Notes: a model not told the origin generated them from the sequence alone. A DNA stretch of 64,000 nt from Burkholderia diffusa (GCF_001718315.1 NZ_CP013362.1:1302001-1366000); one strand, 5' to 3'. Positions 34,020 to 43,339 are shown, numbered from the stretch's first letter. Made by a program: numbers and translations.

Positions 34020-34443
34020 GGCAGGATGGGGCGGAATCCGTCCGCCCGGTGCAAGGAAATTACGCAGACGCGAAGTGTGCCATAGCGCGCAGTCAAATGG
34101 CTCGCGTCAAACTTTCCTTTGCATTTGCCGGCGCATGTGTCGCGCATTTCCGTTGGCGCCGGCATCCACGCGCGACGGGACGGAATCGGTAAAAAGGACT
34201 GCAATCGCGCGCATGCCGGCAGGCACGCGCGCTCGCAATACTGACGCCACGCGTCATGTGCCGCAATGACGGCAGTGAATGGTGCAGCGAAGCGGAATGA
34301 CGGGCGGCGCAGCCGGCCGTGCGCGGGCAGTGAAAACGACGACGGCGGCCGCAGCCGCCGTGTCGGTGAATCCTCGATCCCCGAATCCGAATCGGGAGCC
34401 GATCGACCGGCCGCGCCTGCCGCGCGCAGCCGGCCGTCGTCGA
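34020..34443. other. Intergenic region between porin and transglycosylase genes
   Basis: The 424 bp contain no convincing gene. A GC-rich hairpin at 34342-34361 is a likely porin terminator, and the right-hand part should hold the start region of nothing but leader, since both flanking genes run on the minus strand and the transglycosylase promoter must lie here. Confidence 0.4.
34342..34361 (-). terminator. Probable porin terminator
   Basis: The 8-bp stem acggcggc / gccgccgt with loop cgca is followed on the minus strand by cgtcgtttt. It lies about 80 bases after the porin stop codon. Confidence 0.5.
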
Positions 34444-35604
34444 TCAGAAGCGGTGGCGCAGGCCGAGGTTGACCATCGTCTGCGAACTCGTGCCCGCATA
34501 GCCGTACGAACCGATCGACGCCTGCGCGGCCATCGACCCGCCGTTGCCGTCGCCCGTCCGTCCGCTCGCGTGCTGGTACGCGGCGGTCAGGTACACGTCG
34601 GTGCGCTTCGACAGGTTATAGTCCGCGCCGGCCGACACCTGGTGATAGGTTGCCGACGTATCGCCGCCCGAGCGCGTATAGCTGTATCCGACGCCGACGA
34701 GCAGCGCATTGGTCGCCTGGTAGTTCACGAAGCCCTGGCCGGTGTTGTAGTGCTCGTTCGAGTTGAACACCGAGCTCGCGTCGCGGCGGTACTGTGCGTT
34801 GCTGTAGCCGAGGCCGAACGTGAAAGGGCCGGCAACGTACTGGCCCGCGATGCGGGCGATGCCGATCGAGTGCGCGCTCGCGTAGCCATTGTTGATCGGG
34901 CCGTCGAAGGTGCCGTCCGACGAGCTGGTCCAGCCGGTGCGCAGCCCGTTTGACGCGGGGCTGTTGGTCGCGTGGAAGTAGCCGCCCGCGACGCTGAACG
35001 GGCCATTGTTGTATGACACGGCAGCCGAATACGACTGCGCGGCGCCGGTGCTGCCGGCGATGCCGCCGAACGAGTACATCGCCGAGAACTGCAGGCCCGA
35101 ATACACGGCCGACGTGTACTTCACCGCGTTGTCGACGCGGAAGCTGTTGTCGTAGTTGTCGACGTCACCCGGCGTCGCGAACACGCTGCCGAGATAGTTG
35201 TCGGCGGTGATGCCCTGCACGAGATCGACGAGCGGATCGTACTGGCGGCCGAACGTGAGCGTGCCGTAGCGGTCGCTCGTCAGCCCGACGAACGCCTGCC
35301 GGCCGAACAGGCGACCGCCCTGGCCCTGCCGGCCGCCGCTCGGGTCGAAGCCGTTCTCGAGCTGGAACAGCGCCTTCAGCCCGCCGCCGAGATCCTCGGT
35401 GCCTTTCACGCCCCAGCGGCTGCCGGCAAGATTGCCCGCGCTGCTGTTGCCGAGCATCCACGCATTGTCCTTGCCCTGCGCGTGATTCACGTACGTGATC
35501 GACGTGTCGATCACGCCATACAGCGTGACGCTCGACTGCGCATGCGCGGCGGGAATCGCCGCGAACAATGCGAGCGAAATCAGCGAAAGGGTCGTGCGTT
35601 TCAT
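34444..35604 (-). CDS. General diffusion porin (OpcP-like)
   Basis: An outer-membrane trimeric porin of 386 residues. The signal peptide MKRTTLSLISLALFAAIPAAHA is cleaved before QSSVTLYGVID, the standard first strand of Burkholderia/Neisseria-type porins. Repeating amphipathic strands (VDNAVKYTSAVYSGLQFSAMY and others) follow, and the chain ends LGLRHRF with the C-terminal Phe needed for barrel insertion. AAGGAG lies just before ATG 35604. It is divergent from the flavin reductase, with a 418-bp AT-rich promoter region between. Confidence 0.93.
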   Translation of the reverse strand: MKRTTLSLISLALFAAIPAAHAQSSVTLYGVIDTSITYVNHAQGKDNAWMLGNSSAGNLAGSRWGVKGTEDLGGGLKALFQLENGFDPSGGRQGQGGRLFGRQAFVGLTSDRYGTLTFGRQYDPLVDLVQGITADNYLGSVFATPGDVDNYDNSFRVDNAVKYTSAVYSGLQFSAMYSFGGIAGSTGAAQSYSAAVSYNNGPFSVAGGYFHATNSPASNGLRTGWTSSSDGTFDGPINNGYASAHSIGIARIAGQYVAGPFTFGLGYSNAQYRRDASSVFNSNEHYNTGQGFVNYQATNALLVGVGYSYTRSGGDTSATYHQVSAGADYNLSKRTDVYLTAAYQHASGRTGDGNGGSMAAQASIGSYGYAGTSSQTMVNLGLRHRF

Positions 35605-36022
35605 TTCATCTCCTTGCGATTGGCTTGCTTTCTTGGAACCGGATTGGCAGGAGACTACCGAGCCGCCGACGAACGGCAAAAATGAAATTCTCCGATGTGA
35701 TCTAAAGCAGACAGGTGCGTGCTTCGGCAAGGTCCATTGAGAGATTCACATTATTGTGAATTGTGTATCAATCGATTTGAATCTCAGGATTGGAAGATCG
35801 GCGTATTGCCGGATTCGTGATAATTCCGCGCGATTTTCAGTCGAATTTCGATGGCGACGCATTCGACGTCGATTCATCAATTGATTATTTAATGAATTGA
35901 ATCGCGTGATGCGGGCCGGATGTGTTATTGCGCTCTCGCGCTCACCGTCAGCGGCGATCGGCACACGGTGCGAGAATGCGGCCTTCGGCCGGCACGCTCG
36001 CGCCGCTCACCAGGGAACCCGC
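35605..36022. promoter_or_regulatory. AT-rich divergent promoter region with palindromes
   Basis: The porin/flavin-reductase intergenic region is clearly AT-rich for this genome (35740-35910). It contains the palindrome attcaca-ttat-tgtgaat at 35744-35761 and a further repeat tcaatt...aattga near 35876-35900. These look like operators for porin control; the regulator is not identifiable. Confidence 0.45.
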
Positions 36023-36616
36023 ATGGACAGTCACATTGCTCCGGTGGAGCTGAAGAAAGCCTACCGTCTTCTCAACCATGGCCCGACCGTGCTCGTGTCG
36101 GCCCGTCACGGCGGCGTCGACAACGTGATGGCCGCCGCATGGGCCTGTGCGCTCGATTTCCTGCCGCCAAAGCTGACGGTCGTGCTCGACAAGTCCGCGA
36201 AGACGCGCGAGCTCGTCGAGCGCAGCGGCACTTTCGTCATCCAGGTGCCGACGGCCGCGCAATTGCAGCTCACGCATGCGGTCGGCAGCCACAGTCTCGC
36301 GGAGCGGCCGGACAAGCTGCGCGAGGCGGGCGTCACGCTGTTCGATGTCGAAGGCCACGACCTGCCGTTCGTCGCCGGCTGTTCGGGCTGGCTCGCATGC
36401 AAGCTGATTCCCGAGCCGCACAACCAGCAGACCTACGATCTGTTCATCGGCGAGGTGATCGGCGCATGGTCCGACACGCGCGTGTTCCGCGACGGCCACT
36501 GGTATTTCGAATCGGCCGATCCGGCGCTGCGCAGCCTGCACTACATCGCGGGCGGCAACTTCTATGCGATCGGCGAATCGCTGCACGTCGATCCGGGCCA
36601 GCCGGGCCCGCGGTAA
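36023..36616 (+). CDS. Flavin reductase-like domain protein (FMN-binding split barrel)
   Basis: A 197-residue protein of the flavin-reductase-like (DUF447/FlaRed) group, predicted to bind FMN and use NAD(P)H. Seen are GPTVLVSARHGGVDNVMAAAW near the start, LDKSAKTRELVERSGTFVIQVP in the middle, and HYIAGGNFYAIGE near the end, all typical of the fold. The start at 36023 is chosen by conservation. It stands alone, convergent with the LysR gene. Confidence 0.85.
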   Translation: MDSHIAPVELKKAYRLLNHGPTVLVSARHGGVDNVMAAAWACALDFLPPKLTVVLDKSAKTRELVERSGTFVIQVPTAAQLQLTHAVGSHSLAERPDKLREAGVTLFDVEGHDLPFVAGCSGWLACKLIPEPHNQQTYDLFIGEVIGAWSDTRVFRDGHWYFESADPALRSLHYIAGGNFYAIGESLHVDPGQPGPR

Positions 36617-36656
36617 TCATTCGGCCGGCGGCCCGCTTTCGTCGAGGGCGCGCGGC

Positions 36657-37553
36657 TCACGCACGCTTTTTCAGTTCCGCCAGCATCGCGTCGGCGAACG
36701 CCTGCGTAACGCGCGACAGCGTGCGCCCGCGTTTCGCGACGAGCGCGATCGGCCGCACGAACGCGGGGTCGTCGATCGGCTTCGCGACGAGGTCGGGTTC
36801 GGCGCGCACCTCGCGGGCAGTCGCCGGCAGGATCGTCACGCCGAGGCCGCCGCGCACCATCGCGACGGCCGTCATCATGTAGGTCGGTTCGCACGCGATG
36901 TCCGGCGTGCAGCCGGCTGCCTCCAGCGCCGCATCGACGACGCTGCGCACGCTCGTGCCCTGCGCGGTCAGCACGAGCGGCACGGCGGCGACATCGCCGG
37001 TGCGCACGCGCCGCTTGCGCGCGAGCGGATGATCCTTCGGGCACACGGCGACGAGCCGATCGGCGCCCGCGTACAGCACGTCCAGCGACGCGTCGAACGC
37101 ATCGCCGCCGGTCAGCCCGAGATCGGCTTCCTCGTTGCGCACCAGCGCGGTGACGAGGCTCGCGACGCCGTCGCGGATGTCGAAGGCCGCGCGCGGCACG
37201 TCGCGCCGGAACGACTGGATGAGCTCCGGCAGCATGCTCGACGCAAACGTCGGCAGGCACGCGAGCCGCACCGTGCCGCTCGCGCCTTCGCCGAGCGCAC
37301 GCGCATCGCGCAGCACGCGCTCCATGTCGTCGAGCGAGCGCTGCAGCAGCGGCAGCAGCTCGCGCCCCGTCTGCGTGAGCGCGACGCTGCGGCTGTTGCG
37401 GTCGAACAGCCGCGCGCCGACGATTTCCTCGAGCCGCCGGATCTGCACGGTCAGCGCCGGCTGCGACAAGTGCAGCCGCGCGGCGGCGCGCGTGAAGTCG
37501 CCGGCGTGCGCGACGGTGACGAACGCGCGAATGTCGCGAAGGTTCAGATCCAT
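36657..37553 (-). CDS. LysR-type transcriptional regulator
   Basis: A 298-residue LTTR. The N-terminal winged helix-turn-helix reads MDLNLRDIRAFVTVAHAGDF and AAARLHLSQPALTVQIRRLE, with the recognition helix in the second. The effector domain has two alpha/beta lobes (from about residue 90). It is divergent from the CitMHS/AtuA cluster with under 100 bases between starts, so it is the probable regulator of that cluster, with a carboxylic acid as likely inducer. Confidence 0.92.
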   Translation of the reverse strand: MDLNLRDIRAFVTVAHAGDFTRAAARLHLSQPALTVQIRRLEEIVGARLFDRNSRSVALTQTGRELLPLLQRSLDDMERVLRDARALGEGASGTVRLACLPTFASSMLPELIQSFRRDVPRAAFDIRDGVASLVTALVRNEEADLGLTGGDAFDASLDVLYAGADRLVAVCPKDHPLARKRRVRTGDVAAVPLVLTAQGTSVRSVVDAALEAAGCTPDIACEPTYMMTAVAMVRGGLGVTILPATAREVRAEPDLVAKPIDDPAFVRPIALVAKRGRTLSRVTQAFADAMLAELKKRA

Positions 37554-37650
37554 AACGGTTCGTGATTGCTGCGATCAAATCATTTCAATTGTGCTATCGC
37601 TGCGCCAACCGTACGCTCGTCCCCAACAAAAGACAAGGTAGGAGACACCG

Positions 37651-38949
37651 ATGCTGCCGTTACTCGGGCTGGGCACGATCGTCGTGCTGCTCGCCGCGAT
37701 TCTGTCCAGACGCATGTCGCCGCTCGTGGCGCTGATCATCGTGCCGATCGCGGCATCGCTCATCGGCGGCTTCGGGCTGCATACCAGCAAATTCGTGATC
37801 GACGGCCTGAAGGGCCTCGCGCCCGTGGTCGGGATGTTCGTGTTCGCGATCCTCTATTTCGGGACGATCACCGACGCCGGCACGCTCGACCCGATCATCG
37901 ATCGCATCCTGCGCGCGGTCGGCACGCGGCCCACGCGGATCGTAATGGGCACGATGCTGCTCGCGCTGCTGATCCATCTCGACGGCTCGGGCGCCGTCTG
38001 CTTTCTCGTGACGATTCCCGCCGTGTTGCCGCTGTACGACCGCCTGAAGATGGACCGGCGCGTGCTGGCCGCCGCTGTGTCGATGGCGGCTGGCATCAAC
38101 TTCCTGCCATGGACCGGGCCAATGATCCGTGCGTCGGCGTCGCTGCATCTGCCGGTGTCGGCGCTGTTCAATCCGCTGATTCCGGTGCAGGCGATCGGCC
38201 TCGTGTTCGTGTTCGGCGTCGCGTACTGGCTCGGGCGACGCGAGGAGAAGCGGCTCGGCCTGTCGCGCGACGATGCATCGATTCCGCTGCCGATCCGCGA
38301 GCTGACGCCGGACGAGCAGGCGCTGCGCCGGCCGCATCTGTTCTGGTTCAACCTGGTGCTGACGCTCGTCGTGCTCGGCACGATGGTCGCGATGGGCGAG
38401 AAGATCCCGCCCGCGATCATGTTCATGGTCGGCCTGTGCGTCGCGCTGATGGTGAACTACCCGGACGTCGACATGCAGCGGAAGCGCATCGACGCGCATG
38501 CGCGCGCGGCGCTGATGATGGCTGGCATCCTGCTCGCAGCCGGCGTGTTTACCGGGATCATGCAGGGCAGCGGGATGCTGAAGGCGATGGCGCAGGCGGC
38601 GGTCGGCTTCGTGCCGCCGTCGATGGCCGGCCATATTCCGGTTGCGCTCGGCCTCGCGTCGATGCCGCTCAGCATGCTGTTCGATCCCGATTCGTTCTAC
38701 TTCGGCGTGCTGCCGGTGATAGCGGAAGTGGCCGGCCAGCTCGGCGTGCCGGCCGTGCATGTGGGGCAGGCTGCGTTGCTCGGCCAGATGACGACCGGGT
38801 TTCCGGTCAGCCCGCTGACGCCCGCGACGTTCCTTGTCGTCGGCCTGTGCGGGATCGAGCTGGCCGAGCACCAGAAGTTCACGTTCCCGCTGCTGTTCGG
38901 CGCCTCGATCGTGATGACGATCGCGTGCGTCGTGCTGGGCGTTTTCTGA
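37651..38949 (+). CDS. CitMHS-family citrate/carboxylate transporter
   Basis: An inner-membrane transporter of 432 residues and about 12 helices, of the citrate-Mg2+:H+ family. Signature blocks are GLKGLAPVVGMFVFAILYFGTITDAG near residue 53, LLIHLDGSGA, AAGINFLPWTGPMIRASA, and SMLFDPDSFYFGVLP near the C-terminal third. TAGGAGA precedes ATG 37651. It is the first gene of a three-gene set with the AtuA-type genes, and likely imports their substrate acid. Confidence 0.9.
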   Translation: MLPLLGLGTIVVLLAAILSRRMSPLVALIIVPIAASLIGGFGLHTSKFVIDGLKGLAPVVGMFVFAILYFGTITDAGTLDPIIDRILRAVGTRPTRIVMGTMLLALLIHLDGSGAVCFLVTIPAVLPLYDRLKMDRRVLAAAVSMAAGINFLPWTGPMIRASASLHLPVSALFNPLIPVQAIGLVFVFGVAYWLGRREEKRLGLSRDDASIPLPIRELTPDEQALRRPHLFWFNLVLTLVVLGTMVAMGEKIPPAIMFMVGLCVALMVNYPDVDMQRKRIDAHARAALMMAGILLAAGVFTGIMQGSGMLKAMAQAAVGFVPPSMAGHIPVALGLASMPLSMLFDPDSFYFGVLPVIAEVAGQLGVPAVHVGQAALLGQMTTGFPVSPLTPATFLVVGLCGIELAEHQKFTFPLLFGASIVMTIACVVLGVF

Positions 38950-38988
38950 TTTTTTCCCGGCGCGCGAGCGCCGGATCACGGTACCGAC

Positions 38989-40350
38989 ATGACAGCAAAG
39001 CCATCATACGAACGGCGCGTGCGCATCGGCGCGGGCGCCGGCTATTCGGGCGACCGGATCGAGCCTGCGGTCGAGCTGGCCGAGCACGGGCAACTCGACT
39101 ATCTCGTCTTCGAATGCCTGGCCGAGCGCACGATCGCGATCGCGCAGCAGGCACGGCGCAAGGATCCATCGCTGGGCTACGATCCGCTGCTCGACGCGCG
39201 CATGCAGGCGGTGTTGCCGGTGGCGGCGGCGAAACGCGTGCGTATCGTGTCGAACATGGGCGCGGCGAACCCGCGCGCGGCCGCGCTGCGCACCGCGCGG
39301 ATCGCGCAGTCGCTCGGCCTCGCGGGGCTGAAGGTCGCGGCGGTCGAAGGCGACGACGTGCTCGACGTCGTGCTGCGCGGCGCGTTCCGTTTCGAGGAGT
39401 CGGGCGACGAGGTCGCCGCGTATCGCGACCGCATCGTGTCCGCGAACGCGTATCTTGGCGCCGCGCCGATCGTCGATGCGCTCGCGGCCGGCGCGGACGT
39501 CGTGCTGACCGGGCGCGTCGCCGATCCGTCGCTGTTCGCCGCGCCGCTGATTCATGCGTTCGGCTGGCGGATGGATGACTGGGACACGCTCGGGGCGGCG
39601 ACGGTCGTCGGCCATCTGCTCGAATGCGCGGGGCAGGTGACGGGCGGCTATTTTGCCGACCCTGGCTACAAGGACGTGCCGAATCTTGCGCGGCTCGGAT
39701 TTCCGATCGGCGAGGTCGCGGCCGACGGCTCCGTCGTCATCACCAAGGTGCCGCACGCGGGCGGCCGCGTAAGCGCGGCGACCTGCAAGGAACAGCTGCT
39801 GTACGAGATTCACGACCCGGCGCGCTACCTGCAGCCCGACGTCGTCGCGGATTTCACGCGCGTGGCCGTCGCGGAAGAGGCACCGGACCGCGTGCGCGTG
39901 ACGGGTGGGCGCGGCAGCGCGCGTACCGACACGCTGAAGGTGTCGGTCGCGTATGTCGACGGCCATATCGGCGAAGGGCAGATCTCGTATGGCGGGCCGG
40001 GTGCGCTGGCTCGCGCTCGGCTCGCGCTCGACATCGTCCGCGAGCGGCTCGCGCTGACCGGCGTGGCCGCGACCGAACTGCGCTTCGATCTGATCGGCGT
40101 GGATTCGCTGTACGGCGACGCGGCGCCTGCCGCGCGCGGCGAGCCGGCCGAAGTCCGCGTGCGGGTGGCCGGCCGTGCGGCGAGCGCCGCCGAGGCAGCG
40201 CGGATCGGCAACGAAGTCGAGACGCTTTATACGAACGGTCCGGCCGGCGGGGGCGGTGCGTTCAAGTCGACGCGCGAGGTGATCGCGGTGCAGTCGGTGC
40301 TGCTGCCGCGCACGGACGTCACACCGTCGTTTTCATTCGTGGAGGCATGA
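38989..40350 (+). CDS. AtuA-family (DUF1446) acyclic terpene utilization-type protein
   Basis: A 453-residue cytoplasmic protein of the AtuA/DUF1446 family, first seen in Pseudomonas citronellol/geraniol degradation; its reaction is still not known. Family features are RIGAGAGYSGDRIEPAVELAE at the N-terminus, IVSNMGAANPRAAA, VLTGRVADPSLF, and LLECAGQVTGGYFADPG. No other atu genes are here; instead it sits with a CitMHS transporter. The stop overlaps the next gene's start, so the two polypeptides likely act together. Confidence 0.88.
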   Translation: MTAKPSYERRVRIGAGAGYSGDRIEPAVELAEHGQLDYLVFECLAERTIAIAQQARRKDPSLGYDPLLDARMQAVLPVAAAKRVRIVSNMGAANPRAAALRTARIAQSLGLAGLKVAAVEGDDVLDVVLRGAFRFEESGDEVAAYRDRIVSANAYLGAAPIVDALAAGADVVLTGRVADPSLFAAPLIHAFGWRMDDWDTLGAATVVGHLLECAGQVTGGYFADPGYKDVPNLARLGFPIGEVAADGSVVITKVPHAGGRVSAATCKEQLLYEIHDPARYLQPDVVADFTRVAVAEEAPDRVRVTGGRGSARTDTLKVSVAYVDGHIGEGQISYGGPGALARARLALDIVRERLALTGVAATELRFDLIGVDSLYGDAAPAARGEPAEVRVRVAGRAASAAEAARIGNEVETLYTNGPAGGGGAFKSTREVIAVQSVLLPRTDVTPSFSFVEA

Positions 40351-40661
40351 TGCAACTGCGTGAACTGGCGCATGCGCGCACCGGCGACAAGGGCAATACG
40401 CTGAACGTGTCGGTCATTTGTCGCGATCCGCGTCACTACGAACACCTGCGCGCACATCTCGATGCGCCGGCGGTGAAGGCGTGGCTTGCGGGCATCGTGC
40501 ACGGCGACGTCGTGCGCCACGAGCTGCCGGTGCTTGCCGCGTTCAACTTCGTGCTGCGCGATTCGCTCGGCGGCGGCGTCACGCGTTCACTCGCGCTCGA
40601 CGCGCACGGCAAGTCGGTCAGCTCGGCGTTGCTGGCGATCGACTTGCCGGAGCCGGCGTGA
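40350..40661 (+). CDS. AtuA C-terminal-type small subunit
   Basis: A 103-residue protein matching the ferredoxin-fold domain that is fused to the C-terminus of AtuA in some species and separate in others. It opens MQLRELAHARTGDKGNTLNVSVI and has AFNFVLRDSLGGGVTRSL. GGAGG at 40341-40345 suits ATG 40350 (overlap TGATG); ATG 40347 is too close to it. Presumably a subunit of the AtuA-type enzyme. Confidence 0.85.
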   Translation: MQLRELAHARTGDKGNTLNVSVICRDPRHYEHLRAHLDAPAVKAWLAGIVHGDVVRHELPVLAAFNFVLRDSLGGGVTRSLALDAHGKSVSSALLAIDLPEPA

Positions 40662-40682
40662 CGGCGTCCCGCCATTCCGACT

Positions 40683-41612
40683 TCACACGTACAGATAACG
40701 CACGAGGTGGAAGAACACCGGCGCCGCGAAGCAGATGGAGTCGACGCGATCGAGCATCCCGCCGTGGCCCGCGATCATCGAGCCCCAGTCCTTGGTGCCG
40801 AGCGAGCGCTTCACGGCCGACAGCACGAGGCCGCCGACGAAGCCCGCGATCACGATCGCGAGCGAGATCCCGAACGCCGCACCGAAGCTGAACGGCGTCA
40901 CGCGATACAGCGACGCGCCGCACAGCGTCGCGAGCAGGCCGCCGCCGACGAAGCCCTCGACCGTCTTCGACGGCGACAGGCGCGGCGCGATCTTGCGGCG
41001 CCCGCACAGCTTGCCGACCACGTACTGCAGCACGTCGCTGATCTGCACGACGAACAGGAAGAAGAACAGCAGCAGCGCGTTCTGCCCGGCGTAGCGCGGA
41101 ATGTCGAGGATCAGCACAGCCGGCGCATGGCTCAACCCGTACACGCACACCATCAGCGCCCAGTTGATCTTCGCGTTGCGGCTCAGGAATTCGCGCGTGT
41201 CCTGCGTGAGTGCCGACACCAGCGACATCGCGAAGAACAGGTGCACCGGTACGAAGATCGAATACATCCCGTACCAGTTGATCCCGAGCAGCAGGTACTG
41301 CACCGGAATCGCGACGAAGAACGCGATGAAGAGCGTCGTGTGGTCGCTTGCGGTGGTCGGTGTGAGCGTGATGAATTCGCGCAGCGTCAGGTACGAAAGC
41401 AGCGCGAATACCAGATACGTGACGTTGTTGCCGAGACTGATCGAGATGACCATGATCGCGATCATCGCCCACCATGCGCGGATGCGCTGGTTCAGGTTGA
41501 CGATGGTCGCGCTGGTACCGCCGCTGCGCGCGCCGAGGATCGCGCCGATCACGGTCGCGAGCACCAGCACGCCGGTGACGCCTGCGACCAGTTCCCAGAA
41601 GAGAGTTCGCAT
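40683..41612 (-). CDS. CdsA-type phosphatidate cytidylyltransferase (YnbB-like)
   Basis: This membrane enzyme makes CDP-diacylglycerol from phosphatidate and CTP. The 309 residues form about 8 helices. The CDP-DAG synthase signature is near the C-terminus (SAVKRSLGTKDWGSMIAGHGGMLDRVDS, read in two parts), with both the Lys-Asp and the His-Gly-Gly-Leu-Asp-Arg elements. It is separate from a housekeeping cdsA and sits with plsC-, CDP-alcohol-transferase-, hydrolase/methyltransferase- and phosphatase-type genes, the set found as ynbABCD in E. coli. Confidence 0.88.
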   Translation of the reverse strand: MRTLFWELVAGVTGVLVLATVIGAILGARSGGTSATIVNLNQRIRAWWAMIAIMVISISLGNNVTYLVFALLSYLTLREFITLTPTTASDHTTLFIAFFVAIPVQYLLLGINWYGMYSIFVPVHLFFAMSLVSALTQDTREFLSRNAKINWALMVCVYGLSHAPAVLILDIPRYAGQNALLLFFFLFVVQISDVLQYVVGKLCGRRKIAPRLSPSKTVEGFVGGGLLATLCGASLYRVTPFSFGAAFGISLAIVIAGFVGGLVLSAVKRSLGTKDWGSMIAGHGGMLDRVDSICFAAPVFFHLVRYLYV

Positions 41613-41648
41613 GAAGAGGTCCGGAAAAGGAAGAGGAGGGCGCCGCGT

Positions 41649-42281
41649 TCAGCCGGCCGGCCGCTGCGGCGGCGCGAGCGCGACGATCGCGTCGCGCATG
41701 CGGGCGAGGAAGGTCGGCTTGTCTTCGTCGGCGCCGAGCGCTTCGTTCGCACCGAAGTGCACCTTGCAGATCAGCGGCACGGGCCAGATCGCGCCCTTCG
41801 GCATGATGCGCTGTAGGTTCTCGAGATAAACCGGCGCGAGCGCGACCTCCGGAAACTCGGTCGCGAGATGGAACAGGCCGCTCTTGAACGGCTGCGGCAA
41901 GACTTCGGCGCCGCGCGTGCCTTCCGGAAAGATGATGATCGAATGGCCTTGCCGCAGTGCATCGCGCACCGGGTCCAACGGGTCGCCGCCGCTTTCGCGG
42001 TGACGGTCGATCAGCACGACGTTCAGCAGCTTCTGCGCGATGTGACGCTTCACGTTGCTGCTGTCCCAGTAGTCGCGCGCGGCGACGGGCCGTACGACCG
42101 CGCGCACGTCGCGCGGCAGCGCGGCGAGGATCGCGAGCGTGTCGATATGGCTCGTATGGTTCGAGAAGTAGATCTTCTGTGTCGGGGACGGCGGCGCCTG
42201 ATGCCAGACCGGATACGCACCGGCGACGAGACGCACGATCGACAGCAGGAAATCGCGCTGCCACACGTTCAGGATGTTCAT
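41649..42281 (-). CDS. PlsC-type 1-acylglycerol-3-phosphate acyltransferase
   Basis: This 210-residue membrane-associated acyltransferase has the H-x4-D motif in SNHTSHIDTLA and the FPEGTRG motif in the middle, the two catalytic blocks of the PlsC family. It could make phosphatidate for the CdsA-type enzyme encoded 36 bases downstream. The start at 42281 has AGGAGG ten bases before it. It is transcribed with the cdsA-like gene and divergent from the CDP-alcohol transferase set. Confidence 0.88.
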   Translation of the reverse strand: MNILNVWQRDFLLSIVRLVAGAYPVWHQAPPSPTQKIYFSNHTSHIDTLAILAALPRDVRAVVRPVAARDYWDSSNVKRHIAQKLLNVVLIDRHRESGGDPLDPVRDALRQGHSIIIFPEGTRGAEVLPQPFKSGLFHLATEFPEVALAPVYLENLQRIMPKGAIWPVPLICKVHFGANEALGADEDKPTFLARMRDAIVALAPPQRPAG

Positions 42282-42733
42282 CGGTGCCGCGCCTCCTGCA
42301 CGCATGTCCGCGCCGCCGCGCATGTGCGGCGGGCGGAATCCCGGAATGCCGGAGCGGCAGGATGCGCACCGGACGGCCATTGTTTAAGTTTTTTCAAATT
42401 CGTGGCTGCCTGTCGCAGGGCCGCGATAATCGGGCGATGCGCCGGCGGGTGTTGCGTCGCGGCGAATTCGCCGTTCGACGGCGTGATAATCGGCTGTTGC
42501 ACGAGCGCCCTGTCACAGTTCGAATGAATTGCTGCGCTCGCGGGCCAGCGGATTATCGCGAGTTTCCGTCGAAAATGCCAGATAGCGCGGCGCGGCCGGC
42601 GAGTGTGCGGCTTGACGCGCTGGGGACCGCTCGGCGACGATTACGCCCACCCGTTGCACGCTGCGGCCGACGGGCGCGCTGCCCGGGGCGGGGCCGCCAC
42701 AAACGTGTCCGAACGTGAATAACCAATAAAACG
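42282..42733. promoter_or_regulatory. Divergent promoter region of the lipid cluster
   Basis: The 452 bp hold no convincing gene. An AT-rich patch (42383-42400) lies in front of the plsC-like gene. GATAATCG occurs at 42425-42432 and again exactly 60 bases on at 42485-42492; the 10-mer cgcgataatc (42422-42431) is found inverted at 42551-42560. These may be operators shared by both gene sets. Confidence 0.4.
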
Positions 42734-43339
42734 ATGAGCCTCTACTCACTCAAACCGAAATTCCAGAACCGTCTGCGTCCGTTCGCGGATTCGCTTGCCG
42801 AACGCGGCGTCACGGCCAATCAGGTCACGCTGTTCGCGGCCGGCGGCTCGATCGTCGTCGGCGCGCTGGCGGGGCTCGGCGTATTCGCCCGCGTGCTGTT
42901 CCTGCTGATCCCGATCTGGCTGTTCGTGCGGATGGCGCTCAATGCGATCGATGGCATGCTCGCCCGCGAACACGGGCAGAAGAGCACGCTTGGCGCGTAC
43001 CTGAACGAGCTTGGCGACGTCGTGTCCGACGTCGCGCTCGTGCTGCCGTTCCTCGCGGTCTCCGCTTTCGCTCAGGCAGACGTCTGGCTGTTCGCGCTGG
43101 CTGCGGTCATCGTCGAATGCGCGGGGCTGATCGGCCCGCTCGCCGGCGCGACGCGCCGCTACGACGGCCCGTTCGGCAAGAGCGACCGCGCGCTCGCGCT
43201 CGGCGCGTTCGCGCTGTGGATCGGCTTCGGTCTGCCGGTCGGCAGCGTGGCGGCGTGGCTGTGGCGCGTGCTGATCATGCTGTCGCTCGTGACGGTGGTG
43301 CGGCGCGTGCAGGCCGGCATCGCCGAAGCGGGTGGCTGA
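42734..43339 (+). CDS. CDP-alcohol phosphatidyltransferase (YnbA-like)
   Basis: A 201-residue membrane enzyme that should join a CDP-lipid to an alcohol. The family motif is LNAIDGMLAR-x8-G-x3-N-x3-D-x3-D. Asp73, Gly74, Ala77, Arg78, Gly87, Asp95 and Asp99 are present, but the usual first and third Asp are Asn70 and Asn91. From memory E. coli YnbA has the same changes, which argues for a distinct subfamily and not a dead enzyme. The head-group alcohol is unknown. It is the first gene of a plus-strand set with the hydrolase/methyltransferase and phosphatase. Confidence 0.87.
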   Translation: MSLYSLKPKFQNRLRPFADSLAERGVTANQVTLFAAGGSIVVGALAGLGVFARVLFLLIPIWLFVRMALNAIDGMLAREHGQKSTLGAYLNELGDVVSDVALVLPFLAVSAFAQADVWLFALAAVIVECAGLIGPLAGATRRYDGPFGKSDRALALGAFALWIGFGLPVGSVAAWLWRVLIMLSLVTVVRRVQAGIAEAGG

